DNA of 11,046 nucleotides from an uncultured Eubacteriales bacterium (GCA_900319615.1 ONPE01000027.1:1580-12625); one strand, 5' to 3'; counted from the stretch's first letter, positions 1 through 6,501 are shown. Program-made: numbers and translations. The notes: generated from the sequence alone by a model not told the origin.

Positions 1-255
1 TTTGAGGAGGGTATCGTCCTCCCCGACGGTTACGCCTGCAAAAGCGGTAGAGCCGAGCTCCTCGGGGACAGGCGTGTGGCTGTGTATATCAGCGAGGGCA
101 AATTTCATCAGGTTAAGCGGATGTTCTCCGCGATAGGCTACCGCGTCGAAAAGCTCAGACGCGTGCAGATCGGCGCTCTCGAGCTCGATCCCGGGCTTGC
201 AGAGGGCGAGGTTCGCGAGCTGACCGACGACGAGATCCGGATGATATTCGAGTGA
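1..255 (+). CDS. rsuA: 16S rRNA pseudouridine synthase, RsuA type (3' part only)
   Basis: This is the C-terminal 84 residues of a gene that begins before the window, read in frame 1 to the TGA at 253-255. The protein would isomerise a uridine in 16S rRNA to pseudouridine (Psi516 in the E. coli RsuA family) during 30S assembly in the cytoplasm. The visible part carries the family's C-terminal signature: SEGKFHQVKRMF near residues 30-41, followed by an LRRVQIGALELDPGL stretch and an acidic ELTDDEI tail. The HQVKRMF form matches RsuA better than RluB, which usually has an REVRRM-type motif (family knowledge from memory). The catalytic Asp and the S4 domain would lie upstream and cannot be checked. 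No terminator hairpin is obvious directly after the stop. Confidence 0.85.
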   Translation, partial: FEEGIVLPDGYACKSGRAELLGDRRVAVYISEGKFHQVKRMFSAIGYRVEKLRRVQIGALELDPGLAEGEVRELTDDEIRMIFE

Positions 256-501
256 TCCCGTAAAATTCTCGCTTCTCAAGGACCGTTCATAAATAAATAT
301 TTATCCGTTTTTAGCCGATTTATGAAAAAACGCAGCCGCGCTTTGGTCGTGTTGTATATTCTGACCGACAAAACTGACAAAAAACACAGGTGCTTGGCTT
401 ATGCATCGGCTTTTTCGTTGTCAAATCGCACAATAATAGGGTATCGATTTTTTACGTATAGGAATAATGCCTAAATTATTAGGCGAATATTTAGTAAAAA
501 A

Positions 502-559
502 ATAAGTGGAAGTGTACTTTGAATTGTGCTATATTATAGCTGTACACTTATCATAAGTG
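502..559 (+). promoter_or_regulatory. Palindrome cluster: probable operator/promoter of the sugar-ATPase gene
   Basis: Three perfect inverted repeats overlap within 58 bp: AAGTGTAC (510-517) with GTACACTT (542-549); GCTATA-T-TATAGC (528-540); and CACTTAT-C-ATAAGTG (545-559). The half-site ATAAGTG also occurs directly at 502-508. A weak promoter fits inside: -35 TTGAAT (519-524), 18-bp spacer, -10-like TACACT (543-548). TATTAT at 532-537 is an alternative -10 but has no good -35. Dyads overlapping a promoter usually bind a dimeric repressor or activator. That a carbon-source regulator binds here is inference; the repeats themselves are seen directly. Confidence 0.55.
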
Positions 560-594
560 CGTAAAGCAATGGTTTGTTAGTTTTTGCTGCACTT
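555..594 (+). promoter_or_regulatory. Leader hairpin upstream of the sugar-ATPase gene
   Basis: AAGTGC (555-560) pairs with GCACTT (589-594), and AGCAA (565-569) pairs with TTGCT (584-588). This gives an 11-bp stem with a four-base bulge (561-564) and a 14-base loop. If transcription starts just after the -10-like TACACT, the hairpin sits at or near the 5' end of the mRNA, where such stems often protect against decay. It does not cover the Shine-Dalgarno GGAGGT at 623-628. The left arm shares bases with the palindrome at 545-559, so it could serve instead as operator DNA. Confidence 0.4.
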
Positions 595-634
595 CTTTAG
601 GCGTGCAGATTTGGATAATAATGGAGGTTTTTAA

Positions 635-1753
635 ATGGCTAATGTATCACTGAGACACATCTACAAAATCTATGACGGCGGCGTTACTGCCGTAACAGAC
701 TTTAACCTCGAGATCGAGGATAAGGAGTTTATCATTCTCGTAGGTCCTTCCGGCTGCGGTAAGTCCACCACCCTGCGTATGGTAGCAGGTCTTGAGGACA
801 TCTCCAAGGGCGAGCTCTACATCGGCGACCAGCTTTGTAACGACGTCGCTCCCAAGGACAGAGATATCGCGATGGTTTTCCAGAACTACGCTCTTTATCC
901 CCATATGACCGTATACGACAACATGGCGTTCGGTCTTAAGCTCCGCAAAATGCCTAAGGAAGAGATCAAGCGCCGCGTAGGCGAGGCTGCACGTATCCTC
1001 GGCATCGAGCAGTATCTTGACAGAAAGCCGAAGGCTCTCTCCGGCGGTCAGAGACAGCGTGTCGCGCTGGGCCGTGCTATCGTCCGTGATCCTAAGGTCT
1101 TCCTGCTTGACGAGCCGCTCTCCAACCTGGATGCTAAGCTCCGTGCTAACATGAGAACCGAGATCAACAAGCTGTATCAGAAGCTCGGCACCACCTTCAT
1201 CTATGTAACGCACGACCAGACCGAGGCTATGACCATGGGTACCCGTATCGTCGTTATGAAGGACGGCTTCATCCAGCAGGTCGATACTCCTCAGCATCTG
1301 TATGATCTGCCCTGCAACGAGTTCGTAGCAGGCTTCATCGGCTCTCCGCAGATGAACTTCCTCGACGCTGTTCTGGTCAAGGAAGGCGGCAAGTTCGCCC
1401 TCAAGTTCGACGAGTATACCGTTGTTCTGCCCGACAGCAAGAACAAGAACGGCGTCCTCGAGCCGTACGTTGGCAAGGAAGTCCGCTTCGGTATCCGTCC
1501 CGAGCACGTTCATGACGAGCCCGAGTTCCTCGAGAAGTGCGCCGGCCGCAACGGCGTCATCAACGCTAAGGTAGAGGTCACCGAGCTGATGGGCGCAGAG
1601 ATCTATCTCTATGTCAACATCGCCAACACTCAGGTCACCGCTCGCGTAGAGCCCACCTCCACCGCTAAGCCCGGCGACTTTATCGACGTTGCTTTCGATC
1701 TCGACAGGATCCACATCTTCGATAAGGACACCGAGATGACCATCACCAACTGA
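635..1753 (+). CDS. ugpC: Carbohydrate ABC importer ATPase (UgpC/MalK/MsmX/MsiK family)
   Basis: This 372-residue cytoplasmic ATPase should power a sugar or oligosaccharide importer by hydrolysing ATP as a dimer beneath two CUT1-type permease subunits. Motifs in order are Walker A GPSGCGKST (37-45), Q-loop Gln83 (VFQNYALYPH), signature LSGGQRQRVALGRA (135-148), Walker B VFLLDEP (155-161), the D-loop SNLDAKLR and switch His193 (VTHDQTEAM). A C-terminal OB/TOBE regulatory domain occupies roughly 240-372, with the family phrase FGIRPEH. Length is normal for the family. The ATG follows GGAGGT (623-628) at six bases. No permease or binding-protein gene adjoins it, so it is probably a shared ATPase serving several importers, as MsiK and MsmX do. 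The symbol names the family only, and the substrate is not deducible. Confidence 0.95.
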   Translation: MANVSLRHIYKIYDGGVTAVTDFNLEIEDKEFIILVGPSGCGKSTTLRMVAGLEDISKGELYIGDQLCNDVAPKDRDIAMVFQNYALYPHMTVYDNMAFGLKLRKMPKEEIKRRVGEAARILGIEQYLDRKPKALSGGQRQRVALGRAIVRDPKVFLLDEPLSNLDAKLRANMRTEINKLYQKLGTTFIYVTHDQTEAMTMGTRIVVMKDGFIQQVDTPQHLYDLPCNEFVAGFIGSPQMNFLDAVLVKEGGKFALKFDEYTVVLPDSKNKNGVLEPYVGKEVRFGIRPEHVHDEPEFLEKCAGRNGVINAKVEVTELMGAEIYLYVNIANTQVTARVEPTSTAKPGDFIDVAFDLDRIHIFDKDTEMTITN

Positions 1754-1772
1754 TATTTTTTCAGACGCATCC

Positions 1773-1799
1773 GCCCGCTGCTTTTGCAGCGGGCTTTTT
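1773..1799 (+). terminator. Intrinsic terminator after the sugar-ATPase gene
   Basis: A perfect 9-bp stem, GCCCGCTGC (1773-1781) with GCAGCGGGC (1786-1794), closes a TTTT loop and is followed by five T (1795-1799). It lies 20 bp after the stop codon, so the ATPase gene is probably monocistronic. Confidence 0.93.
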
Positions 1800-1867
1800 G
1801 CTGTGTTTCGAATTATTCTCCGCCGCCGTTTCTTCGATATATCCGCAAACAAAGAAGCAGATATTTA

Positions 1868-2039
1868 CTGACACAGGGGTGTATCAGGTCGGAGTACGCT
1901 GCATTTCCGTTGCAAACAGCGCTGTCTTACGTAAAATGGAAGTAGGGGCAGGAGCTCCTTCGCCGTGTTTACGATCAACGAAGGGACATAATGTGTTCGC
2001 ACGGTGAAAAGCCTAAGTCACAACATCTTGTGGTAGGCT
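1868..2039 (+). ncRNA. Candidate structured non-coding RNA, family not identified
   Basis: Five potential hairpins lie nearly end to end. H1: CTGACAC with GTG-TA-TCAG (1868-1887). H2: CGCTGCA with TG-CAAA-CAGCG (1897-1921). H3: CTGTCTTAC (1922-1930) with GTAGGGGCAG (1942-1951), with two G-U pairs and one bulged G. H4: TTCGCCGTG (1959-1967) with CACGGTGAA (2000-2008), nine pairs with one G-U, enclosing further pairing such as CGT/ACG. H5: AGCCTA/TAGGCT around CACAA/TTGTG (2010-2039). The segment is richer in G+C than the AT-rich DNA after it, and it lies beyond a terminator and far from the next gene. The strand is a guess: H3 and H4 use G-U pairs in the + sense. I found no clear promoter and no strong terminator. 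I could not match it to tmRNA, RNase P, SRP or a riboswitch I know. 6S or raiA-type RNAs remain to be tested. Confidence 0.45.
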
Positions 2040-2113
2040 GAAAGCGCAAATACAAAAGCGATAATTGTTCACAAAAAGTTTAAAAAATTGTAATTTCAGA
2101 GCTTTATTTATGA

Positions 2114-2150
2114 GTTATTATCTGTTATATTGCAAATAGAGAATAATAAC
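2114..2150. repeat. Inverted repeat GTTATTAT/ATAATAAC
   Basis: A perfect 8-bp inverted repeat (2114-2121 and 2143-2150) flanks a 21-bp centre. The arms lie about two helical turns apart or slightly more. They are 160-200 bp upstream of the likely promoter of the regulator gene. It could be a distal protein-binding site, or simply a chance product of AT-rich DNA. Confidence 0.35.
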
Positions 2151-2265
2151 CTGATAAAAAACCGTGCAAAAACGCGATAAAACAGACGTTTTTTATAGTC
2201 AAAAAAGTGCAGTGCTTTTGCCGAAATAATTACTTCTCTGCAACAAATATGAAGTTTTTATCATT

Positions 2266-2288
2266 TTTTTGCGAAACACCCGCAAAAA
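2266..2288. repeat. Inverted repeat TTTTTGCG/CGCAAAAA
   Basis: A perfect 8-bp inverted repeat (2266-2273 and 2281-2288) has a 7-base centre. It lies 24 bp upstream of the -35 of the likely regulator promoter, a typical place for an activator or an autoregulatory site. No T-run follows on the + strand, so it is not a + strand terminator. On the - strand it would be followed by a T-run, but no - strand gene ends here. Confidence 0.4.
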
Positions 2289-2312
2289 GCTCAATTGAAT
2301 TTAAAAAAAAGG

Positions 2313-2341
2313 TTGCTTTTTCTTTGTCTTTTGTGTAAAAT
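2313..2341 (+). promoter_or_regulatory. Probable sigma-70-type promoter of the CdaR/PucR-like gene
   Basis: A -35 TTGCTT (2313-2318) and a -10 TAAAAT (2336-2341) are separated by exactly 17 bp. The -35 is preceded by an A-tract (2303-2310) that could act as an UP element. The predicted leader is about 75 nt long and ends at the GGAGGAG ribosome site. Confidence 0.5.
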
Positions 2342-2421
2342 GTATATGAGATAGGTGGCTTATTTATCTAATTCACCAAATCGTTCGGTATTTTGACTAT
2401 TTTTCAAGACGGAGGAGAATT

Positions 2422-3507
2422 ATGTCCAATAGATTATTTCAGGGAGTTATTCATCAGATGAAAGACGCCATCGACAGAACTATCGGCGTCGTAGACGAAA
2501 CATCGGTCGTTATCGCTTGTTCCGAGCTCGGCAGGATCGGCGAGGTCAACGAGAGCATCACATCCGACACACTGTCCGCGACCGTCCCCTTTGTCATCAA
2601 CGGATACACCTTCAAGTCCTTCGGCTCGTCTTCGCGCTCCGAGTACGCCGTGTTCGTTCAGGGCAGCGACGAGATAGCGCAGAAGTACGCCCAGCTTTTG
2701 GCGGTTTCGCTGTCGTCAATCAAGCAGTATTATGACGAGAAGTACGACCGCTCCAACTTCATCAAGAACGTCATCCTCGACAACATCCTCCCCGGCGACA
2801 TATATCTGAAGGCGCGCGAGCTGCGCTTCAACAGCGACGTCAGCCGTGTGGTCATGCTCATCAAGATCACCTCAAAGACGGACGTATCCGCCTTTGATGT
2901 CGTGCAGAATCTCTTCCCCGACAAGTCCAAGGACTTCGTCATCAACATCAACGAGACCGATATCGCTCTGGTCAAGGAGATCAAGCCCGGTATCTCGACC
3001 AAGGATCTCGAGAAGCTCGCCGGCTCCATCGTCGACACCCTCTCCACCGAGTTCTACACCCACTGTGTTGTCGGCATGGGCACCACCGTCACCGGCATCA
3101 AGGATCTCGCGCACTCCTTCAAGGAGGCTCAGGTATCTCTCGAGGTCGGTAAGGTATTCGACACCGAGCGCACCATCGTCAGCTACGATAACCTCGGCAT
3201 AGCCCGTCTGGTCTATCAGCTGCCCACCACCCTGTGCGAGATGTTCCTTAAAGAGGTATTCAAGCGCGGCTCCATCGACAGTCTCGATCAGGAGACCCTG
3301 TTCACCATACAGAAGTTCTTTGAGAACAACCTGAACGTTTCCGAGACCTCCCGTAAGCTCTTCGTACACCGCAACACTCTGGTGTACCGCCTTGAGAAGA
3401 TCAAGAAGCTGACCGGTCTCGACCTCAGAGAGTTCGAGGACGCTATCGTATTCAAGGTAGCTCTGATGGTCAAGAAGTATCTGACCTCCAGCCCCACAAA
3501 GTATTGA
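2422..3507 (+). CDS. CdaR/PucR-family transcriptional regulator
   Basis: This 361-residue cytoplasmic DNA-binding protein is likely an activator responding to a small metabolite. The C-terminus is the PucR/CdaR helix-turn-helix: a TIQKFFENNLNVSETSRKL stretch leading to VHRNTLVYRLEKIKKLTGLD, about residues 295-335 with the recognition region near 307-326. The middle (about 113-270) fits the degenerate GGDEF-like domain of CdaR proteins and lacks a catalytic GGDEF motif. The N-terminus (about 10-105), with GVVDETSVVIACSELGRIGE, resembles the PAS-like diacid-sensor domain of CdaR. GGAGGAG lies four bases before the ATG. CdaR controls sugar-diacid use in E. coli, but no such catabolic gene is nearby; ftsE follows after 61 bp with no terminator. 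The ligand and targets are unknown, and autoregulation is possible. Confidence 0.85.
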   Translation: MSNRLFQGVIHQMKDAIDRTIGVVDETSVVIACSELGRIGEVNESITSDTLSATVPFVINGYTFKSFGSSSRSEYAVFVQGSDEIAQKYAQLLAVSLSSIKQYYDEKYDRSNFIKNVILDNILPGDIYLKARELRFNSDVSRVVMLIKITSKTDVSAFDVVQNLFPDKSKDFVININETDIALVKEIKPGISTKDLEKLAGSIVDTLSTEFYTHCVVGMGTTVTGIKDLAHSFKEAQVSLEVGKVFDTERTIVSYDNLGIARLVYQLPTTLCEMFLKEVFKRGSIDSLDQETLFTIQKFFENNLNVSETSRKLFVHRNTLVYRLEKIKKLTGLDLREFEDAIVFKVALMVKKYLTSSPTKY

Positions 3508-3568
3508 TAGGCATATAATTATATAATACCAACAATGGCGGCTCTCACCGTCAGCGAAAGGCATTACT

Positions 3569-4255
3569 ATGATAGAATTCAACAATGTATCGAAGGTATA
3601 CGCCACTAACGGCGTGCACGCCTTGGATAATGTAACACTGAGCATCGAAAAAGGCGAGATGGTTTTCATCGTCGGTGCGTCCGGCGCAGGCAAGAGCACC
3701 TTCCTCAAGCTGATCATGCATGAGGAGACCCCTACCTCCGGCACCATCATCGTCAATGATATGCACCTCGAGCGCATGAAGCGCCGTAAGGTGCCGTATC
3801 TCAGACGTACCATGGGCATCGTGTTTCAGGATTTCCGCCTGATCTCCAAGATGACCGTATATGAGAACGTCGCTTTCGCCATGCGCTGCGTCGGCAAGCC
3901 CAACGACGCCATCAAGAAGCGCGTGCCCTATATCCTCGATCTTGTCGGTCTCGCCGATAAGGCGCAGGATCATCCGTCCGAGCTCTCGGGCGGCGAGCAG
4001 CAGCGCGTATCCCTTGCGCGCGCGCTGGTAAACAACCCGGCGCTGATCATCGCCGACGAGCCTACGGGCAATATCGACCCCGAGATGAGCTATGAGATCA
4101 TCGAGCTCCTGTCCGAGATAAACAAGCGCGGCACAACCGTTCTGGTCGTCACCCATGAGCATGAGCTGGTGAAGTCCTTCGGCAAGCGCGTCATCACCAT
4201 CGACGCAGGCAGGGTCGTTTCGGATTCCGACGACGATAGATACATCGCTATCTGA
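3569..4255 (+). CDS. ftsE: Cell-division ATPase FtsE
   Basis: FtsE is the cytoplasmic ATPase of the FtsEX complex, which does not transport but transmits force to activate septal or lateral-wall peptidoglycan hydrolases. This 228-residue protein has the usual length. It carries Walker A GASGAGKST (36-44), Q-loop Gln87 in GIVFQDFRLI, signature LSGGEQQRVSLARALVNNP (139-157), Walker B LIIADEPTGNIDPE (159-172) and switch His196. The GNIDPE D-loop and the FQDFRLI sequence are typical of FtsE. The start has a modest GAAAGG site (3556-3561) seven bases upstream. A TATAAT (3522-3527) in the 61-bp gap could be a -10, but no matching -35 is seen, so read-through from the regulator gene is plausible. 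ftsX follows after 31 bp. Confidence 0.96.
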   Translation: MIEFNNVSKVYATNGVHALDNVTLSIEKGEMVFIVGASGAGKSTFLKLIMHEETPTSGTIIVNDMHLERMKRRKVPYLRRTMGIVFQDFRLISKMTVYENVAFAMRCVGKPNDAIKKRVPYILDLVGLADKAQDHPSELSGGEQQRVSLARALVNNPALIIADEPTGNIDPEMSYEIIELLSEINKRGTTVLVVTHEHELVKSFGKRVITIDAGRVVSDSDDDRYIAI

Positions 4256-4286
4256 CCGGCATCTCAACAACGGAAAGGAATATATT

Positions 4287-5186
4287 ATGAGTAGTTTTGG
4301 CTATCTTGTAAAAGAGGGCTTCAAGAACCTGATGCATAACCGCCTGATGAGCCTCGCCTCCATCGGCGTGCTGATCTCCTGTCTGGTTCTGACAGGCTCG
4401 GCGATCATGCTGACCATAAACGTAGCTAATATAGTAGACTCGGTCGGCGACACCAACGTCACCAAGGTCTTCCTCGATGACGATATGACCAAGCTCGAGG
4501 CCGTATATAAGGGCAAAGAGCTAAAAGAGGTCGACAACATCGTCGACGTCCAGTTTATAGATAAGGACGAATCCATAGAGGCGTACCGCGAGCAGCTGGG
4601 CGAGGAGGTCTTCGCCAACATGACCGGCGACGACAACCCCCTGCCCTACAGCTACAGCATCGTCATGGAGGATCTCTCCAAGTACGACGAGACCATCACC
4701 CTTATCAAGGGCGTGCCCGGCGTAGCCTCCGTATCGTCCCACAGGGACGTAGCGCAGAAGCTCACCAGCCTCTCGTCCTTCATCACCACCATGAGCCTGT
4801 GGATCATCCTTGCTCTGGCGGTCATCTCGCTGTTCATCATCAGCAACACCATCCGTATGACCATGTTCTCGCACCGCTTTGAGATAAGTATCATGAAGAG
4901 CGTAGGCGCTACAAACGCCTTTGTGCGGGTACCGTTCATTATAGAGGGTATAGTCATAGGTCTTATATCGGCGGTGATATCCATCGTCCTGATATTCGTG
5001 CTTTCGGACGCGATCATCAAGTCGCTCCGCAACATCCTTGACTTCCCGTACACCCAATTCACCGAGATCATGTGGCCGGTCATCATCGCCTTCTGTGTGG
5101 CGGGTATCGTGGTTGGCGCGCTTGGCAGCGCGGTCTCCATAAGGCGCTTCCTTACCCATGAGGGTAACGAGGTGCTCGGCTGGTAA
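4287..5186 (+). CDS. ftsX: Cell-division permease-like protein FtsX
   Basis: FtsX is the integral membrane partner of FtsE; its extracellular loop docks the coiled-coil domain of a peptidoglycan hydrolase or activator. The 299 residues show the FtsX layout: a cytoplasmic N-terminus (FGYLVKEGFKNLMHNRLMS), TM1 about 24-46, a large external domain about 50-163, TM2 about 165-187, the conserved cytoplasmic stretch FEISIMKSVGATNAFVRVPF (198-217), TM3 about 216-240 and TM4 about 262-287. The length is normal for Gram-positive FtsX. GGAAAGG (4272-4278) lies eight bases before the ATG. The stop is 19 bp before the M23 peptidase gene, which supports a shared transcript and a working partnership. Confidence 0.95.
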   Translation: MSSFGYLVKEGFKNLMHNRLMSLASIGVLISCLVLTGSAIMLTINVANIVDSVGDTNVTKVFLDDDMTKLEAVYKGKELKEVDNIVDVQFIDKDESIEAYREQLGEEVFANMTGDDNPLPYSYSIVMEDLSKYDETITLIKGVPGVASVSSHRDVAQKLTSLSSFITTMSLWIILALAVISLFIISNTIRMTMFSHRFEISIMKSVGATNAFVRVPFIIEGIVIGLISAVISIVLIFVLSDAIIKSLRNILDFPYTQFTEIMWPVIIAFCVAGIVVGALGSAVSIRRFLTHEGNEVLGW

Positions 5187-5205
5187 CAGGAAAAGGAGTG
5201 ATCAA

Positions 5206-6501
5206 ATGAAAAAGATCTTATCAGCGGTTTTAGCCGCAGTCATCATGATCAGCGGAGCCGTATCGGTTTCCGCGGCTACCATCAGCGAGCTTGAGGCTCG
5301 TCAGGCTGAGCTCGAGTCAAAAAAGGCTGAGTATCAGAAGCAGCTTGACAAGAGCAACGCAGCTGTAGCAGAGCAGCAGAGCGAGGTCGACGCTATCGTC
5401 GGTCAGGTCCAGACCGTCAGCGAAGAGATCGTTCTCTGCAACGAAAAGATCGATCTGCTCGACAAAAATATCGCAGAAAAGCAGAAGCAGATCGACGTAG
5501 CAAACGCTGAGATCGAGAAGAACATGAACGTTCTCCGTCAGCGTATCAAGACCATCTATATCTCCGGCGACGTCAGCTCCCTCGAGATCATCCTGGGTGC
5601 AAAGGACTTCTCCGACTTCCTCGACAAGCTCCAGCTCGTAGAGTACGTCAGCAACCATGACGAGGCTCTGATCAGCGAGGTCAAGGATCAGCTCGAGACC
5701 ATCTCTGAGGAGAAGGCTTCTCTCGAAGCCGACAAGGACGCCCAGGAGGGCGAGCGCAACAAGCTCAAGGACAGACAGGATGAGCTCAACACCCTGCTCG
5801 AGGAGAACAAAGAGGTTCTCGCCGGCCTGCAGGGCGAAGCTAACGAGGCTCAGATAAACCTCACCCTCAGCGATGAGGAGCTCAGCGGTCTCAGCGCAGA
5901 GATCCAGGAGTACTACCGTGCACAGCGCGAGGCTCTCGCGGCTCAGCAGGCTGCAGCAGCGGCTGCGGCAGCGTCTCAGAGCTCCGGCAGTTCTTCTTCA
6001 AGCAGCGGCTCTTCAAGCAGCAGCAGCTCTTCCTCCGGCAGCAGCGGCGGTTCGGCTGCAGTCGATAACAGCGCTGCAAGCTATGTCGACGCAGGCGGCG
6101 GCTGGGTATGGCCTACACCGGGCTACCACTACCTCACCTCCGAGTACGGCGAGGGTCGTTCCTATGAGACCCACAACGCTGTCGATATCGGCGCTCCCGC
6201 AGGCGCTCCGATCTACGCGGCAAATTCCGGTACCGTAGTTTCCTCCTGCAGCACCTGCACCCACTACAGCGACTGGTGCAGCTGCGGCGGCGGCTTCGGC
6301 AACTATATCTGGATACTTCACGACAACGGCTACGAGACCATCTACGGTCATATGAGCAGCACTGTTGCAAGCACGGGTCAGTATGTATCCGCGGGACAGC
6401 TCATCGGCTATGTCGGCTCTACCGGCTGGTCGACCGGTCCGCACCTCCACTTCGAGCTGCGTATCAACGGCGTCAAGAGCAATCCCATGAATCTTTATTG
6501 A
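5206..6501 (+). CDS. Secreted coiled-coil M23 peptidase (PcsB/CwlO/EnvC-like FtsEX partner)
   Basis: This 431-residue exported peptidoglycan hydrolase or hydrolase activator starts at ATG 5206, after AGGAG (5194-5198). An in-frame ATG at 5158 lies inside ftsX and would place 16 polar residues before the signal peptide. A Sec signal peptide spans 1-23 (MKKILSAV... VSA|A). Coiled coils cover about 27-115 and 150-240, then an Ala-rich and Ser/Gly-rich linker (about 246-284) and an M23 domain (about 299-431). The LytM metal and catalytic residues look intact: His323 and Asp327 (THNAVDIG), His382 (YGHMS), His413 and His415 (HLHFELRING), so it may be an active endopeptidase. A Cys-rich insert (Cys348, 351, 358, 360) lies between the first strands. 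Position right after ftsX implies activation by FtsEX. Confidence 0.93.
   Translation: MKKILSAVLAAVIMISGAVSVSAATISELEARQAELESKKAEYQKQLDKSNAAVAEQQSEVDAIVGQVQTVSEEIVLCNEKIDLLDKNIAEKQKQIDVANAEIEKNMNVLRQRIKTIYISGDVSSLEIILGAKDFSDFLDKLQLVEYVSNHDEALISEVKDQLETISEEKASLEADKDAQEGERNKLKDRQDELNTLLEENKEVLAGLQGEANEAQINLTLSDEELSGLSAEIQEYYRAQREALAAQQAAAAAAAASQSSGSSSSSSGSSSSSSSSSGSSGGSAAVDNSAASYVDAGGGWVWPTPGYHYLTSEYGEGRSYETHNAVDIGAPAGAPIYAANSGTVVSSCSTCTHYSDWCSCGGGFGNYIWILHDNGYETIYGHMSSTVASTGQYVSAGQLIGYVGSTGWSTGPHLHFELRINGVKSNPMNLY

Larger units (their letters stand above)
256..634. other. Intergenic region between rsuA and the sugar-ATPase gene
   Basis: This 379-bp spacer is AT-rich compared with the genes. 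Its first half holds a 12-bp AT palindrome (ATAAATATTTAT, 293-304) and no convincing terminator. Its second half (502-594) is packed with inverted repeats and a leader hairpin, listed separately. No tRNA and no credible gene is visible. A 50-codon open frame at 322-474 lacks a ribosome binding site and was not called. Confidence 0.6.
2040..2421. other. AT-rich intergenic region upstream of the CdaR/PucR-like regulator
   Basis: This is strongly AT-rich with no open frame worth calling. It holds an inverted repeat at 2114-2150, a weak AT hairpin followed by T residues (AAAAACG 2168-2174 with CGTTTTT 2187-2193) that could end a transcript from the RNA candidate, a second inverted repeat at 2266-2288, and a likely promoter at 2313-2341. 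The GGAGGAG ribosome site of the next gene is at 2411-2417. Confidence 0.55.

Noticed and set aside
322..474. 50-codon + strand open frame in the first intergenic region
   Set aside because: It has no Shine-Dalgarno before its ATG, the composition is unlike neighbouring genes, and no family is recognisable.
647..1852. Long - strand open frame (401 codons) opposite the sugar-ATPase gene
   Set aside because: It is a shadow of the GC-biased third codon positions of a clear ABC ATPase. It has no recognisable domains and crosses the terminator.
1798..2007. 69-codon + strand open frame after the first terminator
   Set aside because: Its start lies in the terminator T-run, no ribosome site is present, and the frame runs through the stems of the RNA candidate.
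1971..2010. Local resemblance to the 3' part of a tetrahydrofolate riboswitch (CAACGAAG ... CGGTGAA)
   Set aside because: The matching 5' core and the closing end-to-end stem are not seen, and the following gene is not folate-related and starts about 400 bp away.
3504..3527. Promoter TTGATA ... TATAAT between the regulator and ftsE
   Set aside because: The spacer is only 12 bp and no other -35 fits the perfect TATAAT, so it is mentioned in the ftsE entry and not called.
5158..5205. Upstream in-frame start for the M23 peptidase
   Set aside because: It lies within ftsX and adds 16 charged or polar residues before a textbook signal peptide. The ATG at 5206 has its own AGGAG site.
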